Shown here piece by piece: positions 43,764 through 51,859 of a stretch of 64,000 bases of DNA (position 1 is the stretch's first letter; each line of letters starts with the position of its first letter). Location of the stretch: assembly GCF_900105185.1 (NCBI RefSeq), contig NZ_FNTJ01000001.1, forward strand, positions 62,001-126,000, given 5' to 3'. The notes below the pieces were generated by a model. It had not been told where the DNA came from. It worked only from the letters and a program-made list of their open reading frames with translations, and made no database searches. A program made the position numbers and the translations under genes. This stretch comes from Pseudomonas saponiphila (GTDB lineage Bacteria; Pseudomonadota; Gammaproteobacteria; Pseudomonadales; Pseudomonadaceae).

Positions 43764-45488
43764 ATGAGCCTGCCAATGTCCATGCCGCTGCCCGCCAAGC
43801 GGGCGCACCAGGCTTCGCGTGCCGAGATCGGCGACCGCATTTTTGTCGTCGGTGGCAAGGTTGTGCTCCTGGTCCTGCTGGGTGTCGCGGTGCTGCTGCC
43901 GCTGCTGGCGATCTTCTGGCGCGGCTTCAGCGCCGAGGCCGGGCAGGGCGGTGGCTGGCTGGCGGCACGTGAACTGGTGGCCAGCGCCAACTTCCACTGG
44001 TTGTTGGGCAACAGCCTGAAAGTCTCCCTCAGCGTGGCCGCCATCGTGGTGCCCCTGGCCTACCTGTTCGCCTACGCCCTGCAACGCACGCTGATTCCCG
44101 GCAAGGGCCTGTGGCGTGGCTTGTCGCTGTTGCCGCTGATGGCGCCATCGATGCTGCCGGGGATTGCCCTGGTCTATCTGTTCGGCAACCAGGGCCTGCT
44201 CCGCGGTCTGTTCGCCGAGAACATCTACGGCTTCTGGGGCATCGTCCTTGGTGAGGTGATCTACACCTTTCCCCATGCCCTGATGATCCTGCTCTCGGCC
44301 CTGTCCCTGGCCGATGCGCGGCTGTTCGACGCCGCATCAAGCATGGGCGCCAGTCCCGCCAGGGCCTTTCGCAGCATCACCTGGCCGGCGACCCGGCAGG
44401 CGGTGTTCGCCGCGTTCTGCCTGGTGTTCACCCTGACCATCACCGACTTCGGCGTGCCGGTGGTGGTGGGCGGCGACTATCAGGTGCTGGCCCTGGAAGC
44501 CTACAAGGCGGTGGTGGGGCAGCAGCAGTTCGGCCGTGGCGCGTTGATCGGCATGGTCCTGCTGTTGCCGGCGCTGTTCAGCTTCGGCGTCGATGCCTGG
44601 CTGCGCCGTCGCCAGGGCGATGCCATGAGCGGTCGCGCCCAGGTGTTCCGGCCTGCGCCATCACGGCTACGCGATGCCTGCTACCTAGCCATCGTGCTGC
44701 TGATCTGCGCCGTGCTGCTGCTGGTATTCGGCATGGCGGTGTATTCGTCGCTGGTGAAGTTCTGGCCCTACAACCTGTCGCTCTCACTGAAGCACTACCA
44801 GTTCGACGACACCGCCGGCGGTGGCTGGCTGGCCTACCGCAACAGCCTGAGCATGGCCCTGTGCACGGCGCTGATCGGCAGCGTGCTGATCTTCACTGGT
44901 GCCTACCTGATGGAAAAGACCCGCGGCCAGCGCGGCCTGAACCTGGTGCTGCGCCTGCTCAGCTTCGTGCCGATGGCGGTGCCCGGCTTGGTGCTGGGCC
45001 TGGGCTACGTGTTCTTCTTCAACCTCAACGGCAATCCGCTGCATGTGTTCTACGGGACCATGACCCTGCTGGTGGTATGCACCATCGCCCACTACCTGAC
45101 CACCGCGCAGATGACCGCCACCACCGCCCTGCGCCAGCTGGATGCCGAGTTCGAGGCCGCCGCGCTGTCGCTCAAGGCGCCGCTGTACCGCCACTACCTG
45201 CGGGTCACCGTGCCGATCTGCCTGCCGGCGCTGCTGGACATCGTGCGCTACCTGTTCGTCTCGGCCATGACCACGGTGTCGGCGGCGATCTTTCTCTACA
45301 GCCCGGACACCATCCTCGCCGCCGTGGCCGTGCTGAACATGGACGACGCCGGCAACGTCGGCGGCGCTGCGGCCATGTCGACCCTGATCCTGTTCACTTC
45401 GGCCGGCGTCTCGCTGCTCCTGGCCTGGGCTTCGCGCGGGCTGTTGCGCCGCTCCCAGGCCTGGCGGCAAACCGCGCCGGGCCACTGA
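43764..45488 (+). CDS. 2-aminoethylphosphonate-type ABC transporter permease, fused double-domain (PhnU2-like)
   Basis: Predicted 574 aa with about twelve hydrophobic segments arranged as two binding-protein-dependent permease domains. Each has an EAA-like loop: FDAASSMGASPARAFRSITWP and FEAAALSLKAPLYRHYLRVTVP. This FbpB-like fusion lets one polypeptide form the whole channel. The start ATG 43764 overlaps nothing but follows the ATPase stop directly. Substrate class is inferred from operon context. Confidence 0.87.
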   Translation: MSLPMSMPLPAKRAHQASRAEIGDRIFVVGGKVVLLVLLGVAVLLPLLAIFWRGFSAEAGQGGGWLAARELVASANFHWLLGNSLKVSLSVAAIVVPLAYLFAYALQRTLIPGKGLWRGLSLLPLMAPSMLPGIALVYLFGNQGLLRGLFAENIYGFWGIVLGEVIYTFPHALMILLSALSLADARLFDAASSMGASPARAFRSITWPATRQAVFAAFCLVFTLTITDFGVPVVVGGDYQVLALEAYKAVVGQQQFGRGALIGMVLLLPALFSFGVDAWLRRRQGDAMSGRAQVFRPAPSRLRDACYLAIVLLICAVLLLVFGMAVYSSLVKFWPYNLSLSLKHYQFDDTAGGGWLAYRNSLSMALCTALIGSVLIFTGAYLMEKTRGQRGLNLVLRLLSFVPMAVPGLVLGLGYVFFFNLNGNPLHVFYGTMTLLVVCTIAHYLTTAQMTATTALRQLDAEFEAAALSLKAPLYRHYLRVTVPICLPALLDIVRYLFVSAMTTVSAAIFLYSPDTILAAVAVLNMDDAGNVGGAAAMSTLILFTSAGVSLLLAWASRGLLRRSQAWRQTAPGH

Positions 45489-45532
45489 TTGCTCACTCAC
45501 CCCCTGATCCGCACTCACCAAGGAACCGCATC

Positions 45533-46558
45533 ATGTTCAAGCCCCTGGCTCTTGCCGCTGCCGTCCTCTCTGCTGTCAGCCTGAATGCCTTTGCGGCGAA
45601 GACCGAGCTGACGGTGTACACCGCCCTCGAAGCCGAGCAATTGAAGTCCTACAAGCAGGCCTTCGAAAAGGCCAACCCGGATGTGGAGATCAAGTGGGTG
45701 CGTGATTCCACCGGGATCATCACCGCCAAGCTGCTGGCGGAAAAAGCCCGGCCGCAAGCCGACGCGGTCTGGGGCCTGGCAGCGTCCAGCCTGGCGATCC
45801 TCGACCAGCAGGGCATGCTGCAAAGCTACGCGCCCAAGGACCTGGGCCAGATCGGCGCGAACTATCGCGACGCTGCCAACCCGCCGGCCTGGGTCGGCAT
45901 GGACGTGTGGGCCGCGACCATCTGCTTCAACACCGTGGAGGCCGAGAAACAGGGCCTGAGCAAGCCGGTGAGCTGGCAGGACCTGACCAAGCCCGAATAC
46001 AAGGGCAAGATCGTCATGCCCAACCCGGCATCCTCGGGCACCGGCTTCCTGGATGTCAGCGCCTGGTTGCAGACCTTCGGCGAGAAGCAGGGCTGGCAGT
46101 ACATGGATGAGCTGCACCAGAACATCGGCCAGTATGTCCATTCCGGTTCCAAGCCGTGCAAGCTGGCCGCCGCCGGTGAATTCCCCATCGGCATCTCCTT
46201 CGAATACCCGGCCGTGCAGCTCAAGCGCCAGGGCGCGCCGCTGGACATCGTGCTGCCCAAGGAAGGCCTGGGCTGGGAGATCGAAGCCACGGCGGTGATC
46301 AAGGGCACGCCGCATGAAGAGGCAGCGAAGAAGCTCGCCGACTTCTCCGCCAGCCCCGCGGCCATGGAGCTGTACAAGGAAAACTTCGCCGTGCTGGCCC
46401 AGCCGGGCATCGCCAAGCCGCAGACCGAACTGCCGGCGGACTACGAGCAGCGCCTGATCAAGAACGACTTCGCCTGGGCCTCGAAGAACCGCGACCAGAT
46501 CCTCGCCGAATGGCGCAAGCGCTATGACGGCAAGTCGGAAAAGGTTGCCGCGCAGTAA
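45533..46558 (+). CDS. 2-aminoethylphosphonate-type periplasmic binding protein (PhnS2-like)
   Basis: Predicted 341 aa with a signal peptide ending near LNAFA (residue 21), then a Fe/phosphonate-type family-1 binding fold: LTVYTALEAEQLKSYKQAFEK, WGLAASSLAIL and NPASSGTGFLDVSAWLQ. It should capture the phosphonate for the fused permease. AAGGA lies ahead of ATG 45533. A REPIN follows the stop and separates it from the catabolic genes. Confidence 0.87.
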   Translation: MFKPLALAAAVLSAVSLNAFAAKTELTVYTALEAEQLKSYKQAFEKANPDVEIKWVRDSTGIITAKLLAEKARPQADAVWGLAASSLAILDQQGMLQSYAPKDLGQIGANYRDAANPPAWVGMDVWAATICFNTVEAEKQGLSKPVSWQDLTKPEYKGKIVMPNPASSGTGFLDVSAWLQTFGEKQGWQYMDELHQNIGQYVHSGSKPCKLAAAGEFPIGISFEYPAVQLKRQGAPLDIVLPKEGLGWEIEATAVIKGTPHEEAAKKLADFSASPAAMELYKENFAVLAQPGIAKPQTELPADYEQRLIKNDFAWASKNRDQILAEWRKRYDGKSEKVAAQ

Positions 46559-46571
46559 CCGATCAACGGCC

Positions 46572-46624
46572 TTCGCCGGCCAGCCGGCTCCTACCGAGGG
46601 CGTAGGAGCCGGCTGGCCGGCGAA
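46572..46624. repeat. intra-operon REPIN with perfect 23-bp arms
   Basis: 46572-46594 is the exact reverse complement of 46602-46624 (cores CCGGCCAGCCGG / CCGGCTGGCCGG), with a 7-base CGAGGGC loop. It lies inside the phosphonate operon, 13 bp after the binding-protein stop and 25 bp before the FAD gene start. Confidence 0.9.
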
Positions 46625-46649
46625 GACGCTTCCCACCAGGACACGACTC

Positions 46650-47783
46650 ATGACTTCACACAGCGATCTGCTGATCGTCGGCGCCGGCATCCTCGGCCTG
46701 TCCCACGCCTATGCCGCTGCCAAGCGCGGTTTGCGGGTGCGGGTATTCGAACGCAGCGCCACGCCCCTGGGCGCCTCGGTGCGCAACTTCGGCCAGGCCC
46801 TGGTCACCGGCCAACCGCCGGGCATCATGCTGGAGCTGGCCCGGGCCAGCCGCGATATCTGGGCCGACTGGCAGCAGCTGGCGGGCCTGCCGCTCAAGCG
46901 CAACGGCTCCTACCTGTTCGCCCGCAGCGAAGCCGAGGAACTGTTGCTGGAAGCCTTCTGCGCCGGACGCGCGCGGGAACACGGTTACCGCGTCGAACTG
47001 CTGCGGGGCGCGGCGCTGAATGATCTGTACGGCGGCCAGTTCCGCCATCATCGGGCGGCCTTGCACGGCCTGGATGATCAGCAGCTGTATTCCCGCGAGG
47101 CGCTGCCGCTGCTGATCGACTACCTGCGCCGCGACCTGGGGGTGCAGTTCCATTTTTCGACCCTGGTCCGGGACATCCAGCCGGACCAGGTGCACAGCAC
47201 CGCCGGCTGCTTTCATGCGCCGCTGATCGTGCTGTGTTCTGGGCACGACTATCAGACCCTGCTGGCCGAGCAGATCGCCGTCCTGCAGCCGCAGGTCTGC
47301 CGCCTGCAGATGCTCCGCGCCCGGCCCGAGGTCGACCTCAAGCTGCAACATGCCTTGCTCACCGGGCTGAGCTGCGTGCACTACGGGGCCTTCGCCGATC
47401 TGCCGCAAGCGGCGGCGGTGCGGGCGCAGATCCAGCGCGAGGCGCCGCACCTGCATGAACACGGCATTCACCTGTTGCTCAGCCCGACGCCCTACGGCGA
47501 GCTGATCATCGGCGACTCCCACGACTACGGCAGCGATCCGTCGCCGTTCAACGCCGAACAGGTGGACAACTGGCTGATCGAACTGGCCGAACAGACCCTG
47601 AACTGCAAGGTCCGGGTGGTGGAGCGCTGGCAGGGCGTGTACGGCGCCCGTGGCCCCGGACCATTCTCCTTCCTGGAAGCCGCGCCCGGGGTCCATGTGG
47701 CGCTGATGCACAGCGGCGTGGGCATGAGCGTCGGGCCGGCCATGGCCGAGGGCAATATCGCCCGGCTGCTGGAGGAGGCGTGA
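46650..47783 (+). CDS. FAD-dependent oxidoreductase of phosphonate clusters (DAO-like)
   Basis: Predicted 377 aa of the glycine/D-amino-acid-oxidase fold with the N-terminal FAD motif LLIVGAGILGLSHAYAAAKRG split over residues 7-27 and a C-terminal HSGVGMSVGPAMAEGN FAD contact. It matches the FAD oxidoreductase type that recurs beside HD-domain phosphonate oxygenases. It probably oxidises an amine, N-methylated amine or hydroxy group of a phosphonate. Exact reaction unknown. It overlaps the HD gene by 1 bp (TGATG). Confidence 0.83.
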   Translation: MTSHSDLLIVGAGILGLSHAYAAAKRGLRVRVFERSATPLGASVRNFGQALVTGQPPGIMLELARASRDIWADWQQLAGLPLKRNGSYLFARSEAEELLLEAFCAGRAREHGYRVELLRGAALNDLYGGQFRHHRAALHGLDDQQLYSREALPLLIDYLRRDLGVQFHFSTLVRDIQPDQVHSTAGCFHAPLIVLCSGHDYQTLLAEQIAVLQPQVCRLQMLRARPEVDLKLQHALLTGLSCVHYGAFADLPQAAAVRAQIQREAPHLHEHGIHLLLSPTPYGELIIGDSHDYGSDPSPFNAEQVDNWLIELAEQTLNCKVRVVERWQGVYGARGPGPFSFLEAAPGVHVALMHSGVGMSVGPAMAEGNIARLLEEA

Positions 47784-48337
47784 TGAGTCGCCAGCAGGTG
47801 ATTGACCAGGTTTTCGCGCTGTACGAGCGCTTTGGCGATAACGACTACATCGGCGAGCCGGTGTCGCAGATCGAGCACATGTCCCAGGCCGCGCAGCTGG
47901 CCCTGGCCGAAGGTCATGACGACGAAGTGGTGCTGGCGGCGTTCTTCCACGATATCGGGCATATCTGCCAGCAGGATGCCGAGAACATGGGCGGTTTTGG
48001 CGCAGTCAGCCATGAGCGCCTGGGGGCGGATTATCTGCGCCGGGCGGGTTTCAGCGAGCGTCTGGCGCGGCTGGTGGAGTACCACGTCCAGGCCAAGCGT
48101 TACCTGACCTTCAAGGAGCCCGGGTATTACCAGCGCCTGAGCGAAGCCAGCCGGCGCACCCTGGAGTACCAGGGCGGGGTGATGAATGCGGCAGAGGCGG
48201 CAGCCTTCGAACTCGACCCGCTGTGCGCGCTGAGTCTGCGCCTGCGCCACTGGGACGAGCAGGCCAAGGAGCTGTGGGTGCCGGTGATGGAGTTGCAGGT
48301 GCTCAAGGACAAGGCTTTGGCGTTGTTGGGGGATTGA
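47783..48337 (+). CDS. HD-domain mixed-valent diiron oxygenase, phosphonate-cleaving (PhnZ/TmpB-like)
   Basis: Predicted 184 aa. Metal ligands as in PhnZ are all found: H32, H56-D57, H77, H101 and D158, and also the substrate-gating Y22 and E25 plus H60 and K105. The spacing matches PhnZ within 2-3 residues by my recollection of its numbering. It should cleave the C-P bond of an alpha-hydroxyphosphonate with O2. ATG 47783 is used after GGAGGAGG; the GTG at 47780 lies in the spacing. No hydroxylase gene is adjacent. Confidence 0.87.
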   Translation: MSRQQVIDQVFALYERFGDNDYIGEPVSQIEHMSQAAQLALAEGHDDEVVLAAFFHDIGHICQQDAENMGGFGAVSHERLGADYLRRAGFSERLARLVEYHVQAKRYLTFKEPGYYQRLSEASRRTLEYQGGVMNAAEAAAFELDPLCALSLRLRHWDEQAKELWVPVMELQVLKDKALALLGD

Positions 48338-48346
48338 GGGCCCTTT

Positions 48347-48400
48347 CGCGGGCAAGCCCGCTCCTACAGAGCGTTGTAGGAGCCGGCTTGCCGGCGAAGG
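48347..48400. repeat. REPIN with unlike arms
   Basis: Left arm has core CGGGCAAGCCCG (48347-48370), right arm core CCGGCTTGCCGG (48377-48400), joined by 6 bp. The arms belong to different REP subtypes. It lies between the HD oxygenase and the convergent GTPase gene. Confidence 0.85.
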
Positions 48401-48404
48401 CGAT

Positions 48405-49793
48405 CTACGCCTGAACCACCAAGGATTCGGCCAGCGCCTCTATCTGCTCCTGGCGCTCGGCCTGGCTCAGGCGTTTCTGCGGATTGAGCGACGACCACTG
48501 CGGATGCGCCCGGGCCTTGTTCAAGGCTTCCGGCAACTTGCCCTCGCGCCAGCTTTTGTCCTCCGGCGTGGCCAGGCGGATGCTGTCCAGCGCCGCATGC
48601 CCGCGCAGGTTCAGCGCCTGCACCAGCTGGCGCTGACGCAGGGCCAGCAGCCGCAGCACGCTGTCATCCACGGTCAGTTCGCGCTGGCCCTTGAGCTTGC
48701 CCAGCAAGCGGCTGCCGTAGCTGCGGGCAGTTTGCAGCGCGCCACCGGCAATCGCCCCGGCCAGGGCTGCCGCGCCGAGGGTCAAGCCGCCCACCAGCAG
48801 GTCCACCCCGGCCCCGGCCGCCGCGCCGGCGGCGATCCCTCCACCGACCCGCACCCCCAGTTGCTTGAGGGTTTCCGGGTTGAACAGGTCGTCGCCCCAG
48901 CGCCCATCGAGCAGCGGCAGGTCGCTGGTGGCAGCGTCTTCAGGGCGGAAGGCGTAGAGCTTGAGCAGAGCTTCGACACAGCGCTGCTCGCGCTGGCGGA
49001 TGGCCTGGCGCAGTTCGCCGATGGCCTGCTGCTCCAGCTCGGCATCGCTGGCCACGCTGCGCCGGCAGGCGGCGCAATCCACCAGCAATTCGGCAATCAA
49101 TCGCGCGGCGCTGTGCTGGCGCGCCAGGCGCTGGGCCTGCTGGTCGTTGATCAGTCGTTGCAGGGCCGGGCGCGCATGTTCCAGCAGCAGGGCCAGGCTC
49201 TCATACAGGCGCTGCTCGCCGTCTTGCGGCGGCGCCACGCTGTCGAAGCGCACCAGGGCATGCAGACCCAGGCGGGCCAGGGCCTCGCGCCAGTCGCCTT
49301 CGCGCTGTTCGGCGCTGCTGACGAAATTCAGCACCGGCAGCAGCGGCTTGCCGCAGCCGCTCAGTACTTCCAACTCATCGCGGTACTTGGCCAGCACCGG
49401 CTCCCGGGCGTCGATCACATACAGGCCGGCGTCCGAGGCCAACAGCTGGCGCAGGACCTTGGCTTCCTGCTCGAAACGCTGGCGGGCTTCGCTGCCGTCA
49501 AGAAAGCGCGCCAGCCGGGCCGGGCCGTCCAGGCGTTCGCCGGGGCGCTCAAGGCGTTCCAGGTAATCCAGCAGGGCGATGGCGTCTTCCAGGCCGGGGG
49601 TGTCGTAGAGCTCCAGCAGGGGCTGGCCATCCACCGAGAGGCGGGCGCCTTCCACGTGCCGGGTGGTGCTGGGGCGATGGGAGACTTCGCCAAAACCCAC
49701 GTCCCGGGTCAGGGTGCGCAGCAGCGAAGTCTTGCCAACGTTGGTGTGGCCGACCACCGCGAGCTTCAGCGGCTTTTGCCGAGCATCAGTCAT
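48405..49793 (-). CDS. GTPase with glycine-rich membrane-active region (DUF3482)
   Basis: Predicted 462 aa. The N-terminal G domain has G1 GHTNVGKT (15-22) and G3 DTPG (64-67); a canonical NKxD G4 is not evident, LPVLNFVSS being at that place. A long helical middle part leads to a Gly/Ala-rich hydrophobic stretch (about 335-375, GGGIAAGAAAGAGVDLLVGG) that looks like a glycine-zipper membrane segment. It overlaps the upstream DUF2868 gene by 8 bp and is surely co-expressed. Cellular role unknown. Confidence 0.82.
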   Translation of the reverse strand: MTDARQKPLKLAVVGHTNVGKTSLLRTLTRDVGFGEVSHRPSTTRHVEGARLSVDGQPLLELYDTPGLEDAIALLDYLERLERPGERLDGPARLARFLDGSEARQRFEQEAKVLRQLLASDAGLYVIDAREPVLAKYRDELEVLSGCGKPLLPVLNFVSSAEQREGDWREALARLGLHALVRFDSVAPPQDGEQRLYESLALLLEHARPALQRLINDQQAQRLARQHSAARLIAELLVDCAACRRSVASDAELEQQAIGELRQAIRQREQRCVEALLKLYAFRPEDAATSDLPLLDGRWGDDLFNPETLKQLGVRVGGGIAAGAAAGAGVDLLVGGLTLGAAALAGAIAGGALQTARSYGSRLLGKLKGQRELTVDDSVLRLLALRQRQLVQALNLRGHAALDSIRLATPEDKSWREGKLPEALNKARAHPQWSSLNPQKRLSQAERQEQIEALAESLVVQA

Positions 49794-51165
49794 GACCGTT
49801 CTCCAGCCAGTCGAGGGGCGCGCAATCGGCGAAGGGCAGCTCCAGCTGTTGCAGGGCGCTGTGCCAGTCGCCCAGGCGGTCGGCATCCAGGGCCTGGCCG
49901 GGCGGGGCTTGCAGCAGCCAGACCCGGGTCGCACTGGCGTTGCGCGCCAGTTCGGCGATCAGCCCGAGGCTGCCGCGGTCCGGCGAGCGCCGCGGGTCGC
50001 AGGCGATCAGCAGGCGCGCCGGGGGGAAGCGGCTCATCTGCTCCAGCAGGCGCTGGCGCGACTCGCGGCTGTCGAGGATACCGGCATTCTTGACGCTGTC
50101 CGGCAGCTGCGGCGGCCAGGGGCGTTGCTCGTCGAGCTCGATGGCCACCAGCAAGGCGCCGCTGCTGTCCTCGGCGCTGACGCCGCCTTCGACCCGGGGC
50201 AACTGCTCGGGGGCCGCGTCATTGACGCCCAGGCGTTCGCTGCTGGGCATCAGGCGTTCGCGCAGTGAGGCGTAGCCCGGCAGGTTCAGGTCCAGCTGCA
50301 GGCGCGCCTTGCCGTGTCGCCAGCGCCAGCGGCAGAACAGCATCAGCAGCAGGCGCGGCAGCACGCCGTAGATCAGCACCAGGACCACCAGCCAGATGGC
50401 CCAGGACTGGCGGATCAGCTCGGTGTTGTAGACATCCCGGGTGCTGGCCTGGATGGTCGCCACGCTCGGCGCGCCGAAGCCCAGGCTGCGGGGCAGGGCG
50501 CTGAGGGTGTTGGTAATGGCCACGAAGGCATCGCTGCCCAGCAGGGTGCTTTCCCAGACAAAGCTGTAGCGGTGGGTGGTCAGCAGCACCAGCAGCATGA
50601 CCACGGCGCTGAACAGGGCCAGGCACCACAGGCCGTTGATCAGGCTGCCCAGGGCCCAGCGGTTGAGCTTGCGCCGTTGCAGCAACAGCAGCAGCGCCGG
50701 CGGCAACTGCGCGACCTTGGCATCGCGGGAGAATTTTTCGCTGAGCCACAGCCACAGGCGGCCCAGGCCCGCCCCGTGCTCCCCGGCAAACAGCAGGCCG
50801 GCCAGCCAGCTCAGCAGCAGGATCAGGTTGATGCCCAGCAGGCTGCCCAGGGCCCAGAACACGTTGACTGGTTGCTGGGTGTTGCCCAGGGCGCTGAAGG
50901 CCAGTCCGGCGCCACTGAGGACTGCCATTAGCGCGAGCAGCAACAGCGCCAGGCGCGCGCCCTGGTGCCAGTGCAGCAGGGCATCGTGCAAGCCGTCGCG
51001 CTGGGCCAGCCACAGGGCGCGGTTCTGGATACGGGTGGCCAGATCGCCGCCCTGGTTGCGGGCCAGGCGATTGGCTTCCTGATCCTCCAGCGGGCCGGCG
51101 TGCTCCTCGCGCAGGCGCACGGTTTCGGTCAGCCACAGGCGTTGCAGGGGAGTCAGTGCAGTCAC
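49786..51165 (-). CDS. DUF2868 inner-membrane protein
   Basis: Predicted 459 aa. Hydrophobic segments at about 71-92, 103-127, 185-210 and 265-290 are followed by a soluble C-terminal domain of about 150 residues, probably cytoplasmic. Family of unknown function that is commonly encoded directly ahead of DUF3482 GTPases. The 8-bp overlap with the GTPase gene indicates a stoichiometric pair. Divergent from folA across 96 bp. Confidence 0.8.
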   Translation of the reverse strand: MTALTPLQRLWLTETVRLREEHAGPLEDQEANRLARNQGGDLATRIQNRALWLAQRDGLHDALLHWHQGARLALLLLALMAVLSGAGLAFSALGNTQQPVNVFWALGSLLGINLILLLSWLAGLLFAGEHGAGLGRLWLWLSEKFSRDAKVAQLPPALLLLLQRRKLNRWALGSLINGLWCLALFSAVVMLLVLLTTHRYSFVWESTLLGSDAFVAITNTLSALPRSLGFGAPSVATIQASTRDVYNTELIRQSWAIWLVVLVLIYGVLPRLLLMLFCRWRWRHGKARLQLDLNLPGYASLRERLMPSSERLGVNDAAPEQLPRVEGGVSAEDSSGALLVAIELDEQRPWPPQLPDSVKNAGILDSRESRQRLLEQMSRFPPARLLIACDPRRSPDRGSLGLIAELARNASATRVWLLQAPPGQALDADRLGDWHSALQQLELPFADCAPLDWLENGHD

Positions 51166-51261
51166 GCGTCATTCCATCGCTTAAAAGTGCGCTGAGCATA
51201 ACTGCTGCAGCGGCGGTCGGGTGAAGTTGCCAGGCCTGGGGCCTCTGGTATCCTCGCCGGC

Positions 51262-51774
51262 ATGAAAAAAACTCTCCCTCTCAGCCTGATCGCGGCACTC
51301 GCACAAAACCGCGTGATCGGCGTCGATAACAGCATGCCCTGGCATTTGCCGGGGGATTTCAAATTCTTCAAGGCCACCACCCTGGGCAAGCCGATCATCA
51401 TGGGGCGCAAGACCTGGGATTCCCTGGGCCGGCCCTTGCCGGGGCGCTTGAACATCGTGGTCAGTCGTCAGACCGGCCTGGTGCTCGAAGGTGCCGAGGT
51501 TTATCCGTCTTTGCAGGCCGCGGTGGAACGGGCCGAGGAATGGGCCCTGGAGCAGGGCGCCAGCGAGCTGATGCTGATCGGCGGCGCGCAGCTTTATGCC
51601 CAAGGGCTGGAGCAGGCCGATCGCCTGTATCTGACGCGGGTTGCCTTGAACCCGGCAGGCGACGCCTGGTTTCCGCAGTTCGATGAACAGCAATGGAAGC
51701 GGGTATCAGAGGTGCCGAATCCGCCGGAAGGAGACAAACCGGCGTACAGCTTCGAGGTATGGGAGAGACGATGA
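51262..51774 (+). CDS. folA: dihydrofolate reductase
   Basis: Predicted 170 aa, usual chromosomal length. The active site SMPWHLPGDFKFFK gives Trp27 and the acid Asp32; IIMGRKTWDSLGRPLPGR carries the NADPH-binding motif, and MLIGGAQLYAQ follows. It reduces dihydrofolate, completing the thymidylate cycle with ThyA. It appears trimethoprim-sensitive by type, but that is not testable here. Confidence 0.96.
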   Translation: MKKTLPLSLIAALAQNRVIGVDNSMPWHLPGDFKFFKATTLGKPIIMGRKTWDSLGRPLPGRLNIVVSRQTGLVLEGAEVYPSLQAAVERAEEWALEQGASELMLIGGAQLYAQGLEQADRLYLTRVALNPAGDAWFPQFDEQQWKRVSEVPNPPEGDKPAYSFEVWERR

Positions 51775-51777
51775 CAG

Positions 51778-51858
51778 CTGCAAGTTGCCAGCTACAAGCT
51801 ACAAGTAAAAGCCGACTGGCTCTTGCTTGCGGCTCGTAGCTTGTAGCTTGTAGCTGCT
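51778..51858. repeat. CAAGCTACAAG palindromic repeat family, copy 3
   Basis: AGCTACAAGCTACAAG (51790-51805) and CTTGTAGCTTGTAGCT (51840-51855) form a perfect 16-bp inverted repeat with a 34-base loop. It lies between convergent folA and tcyP and could act as a terminator for both. Related to copies near 20178 and 41544. Confidence 0.75.
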
Positions 51859-51859
51859 T

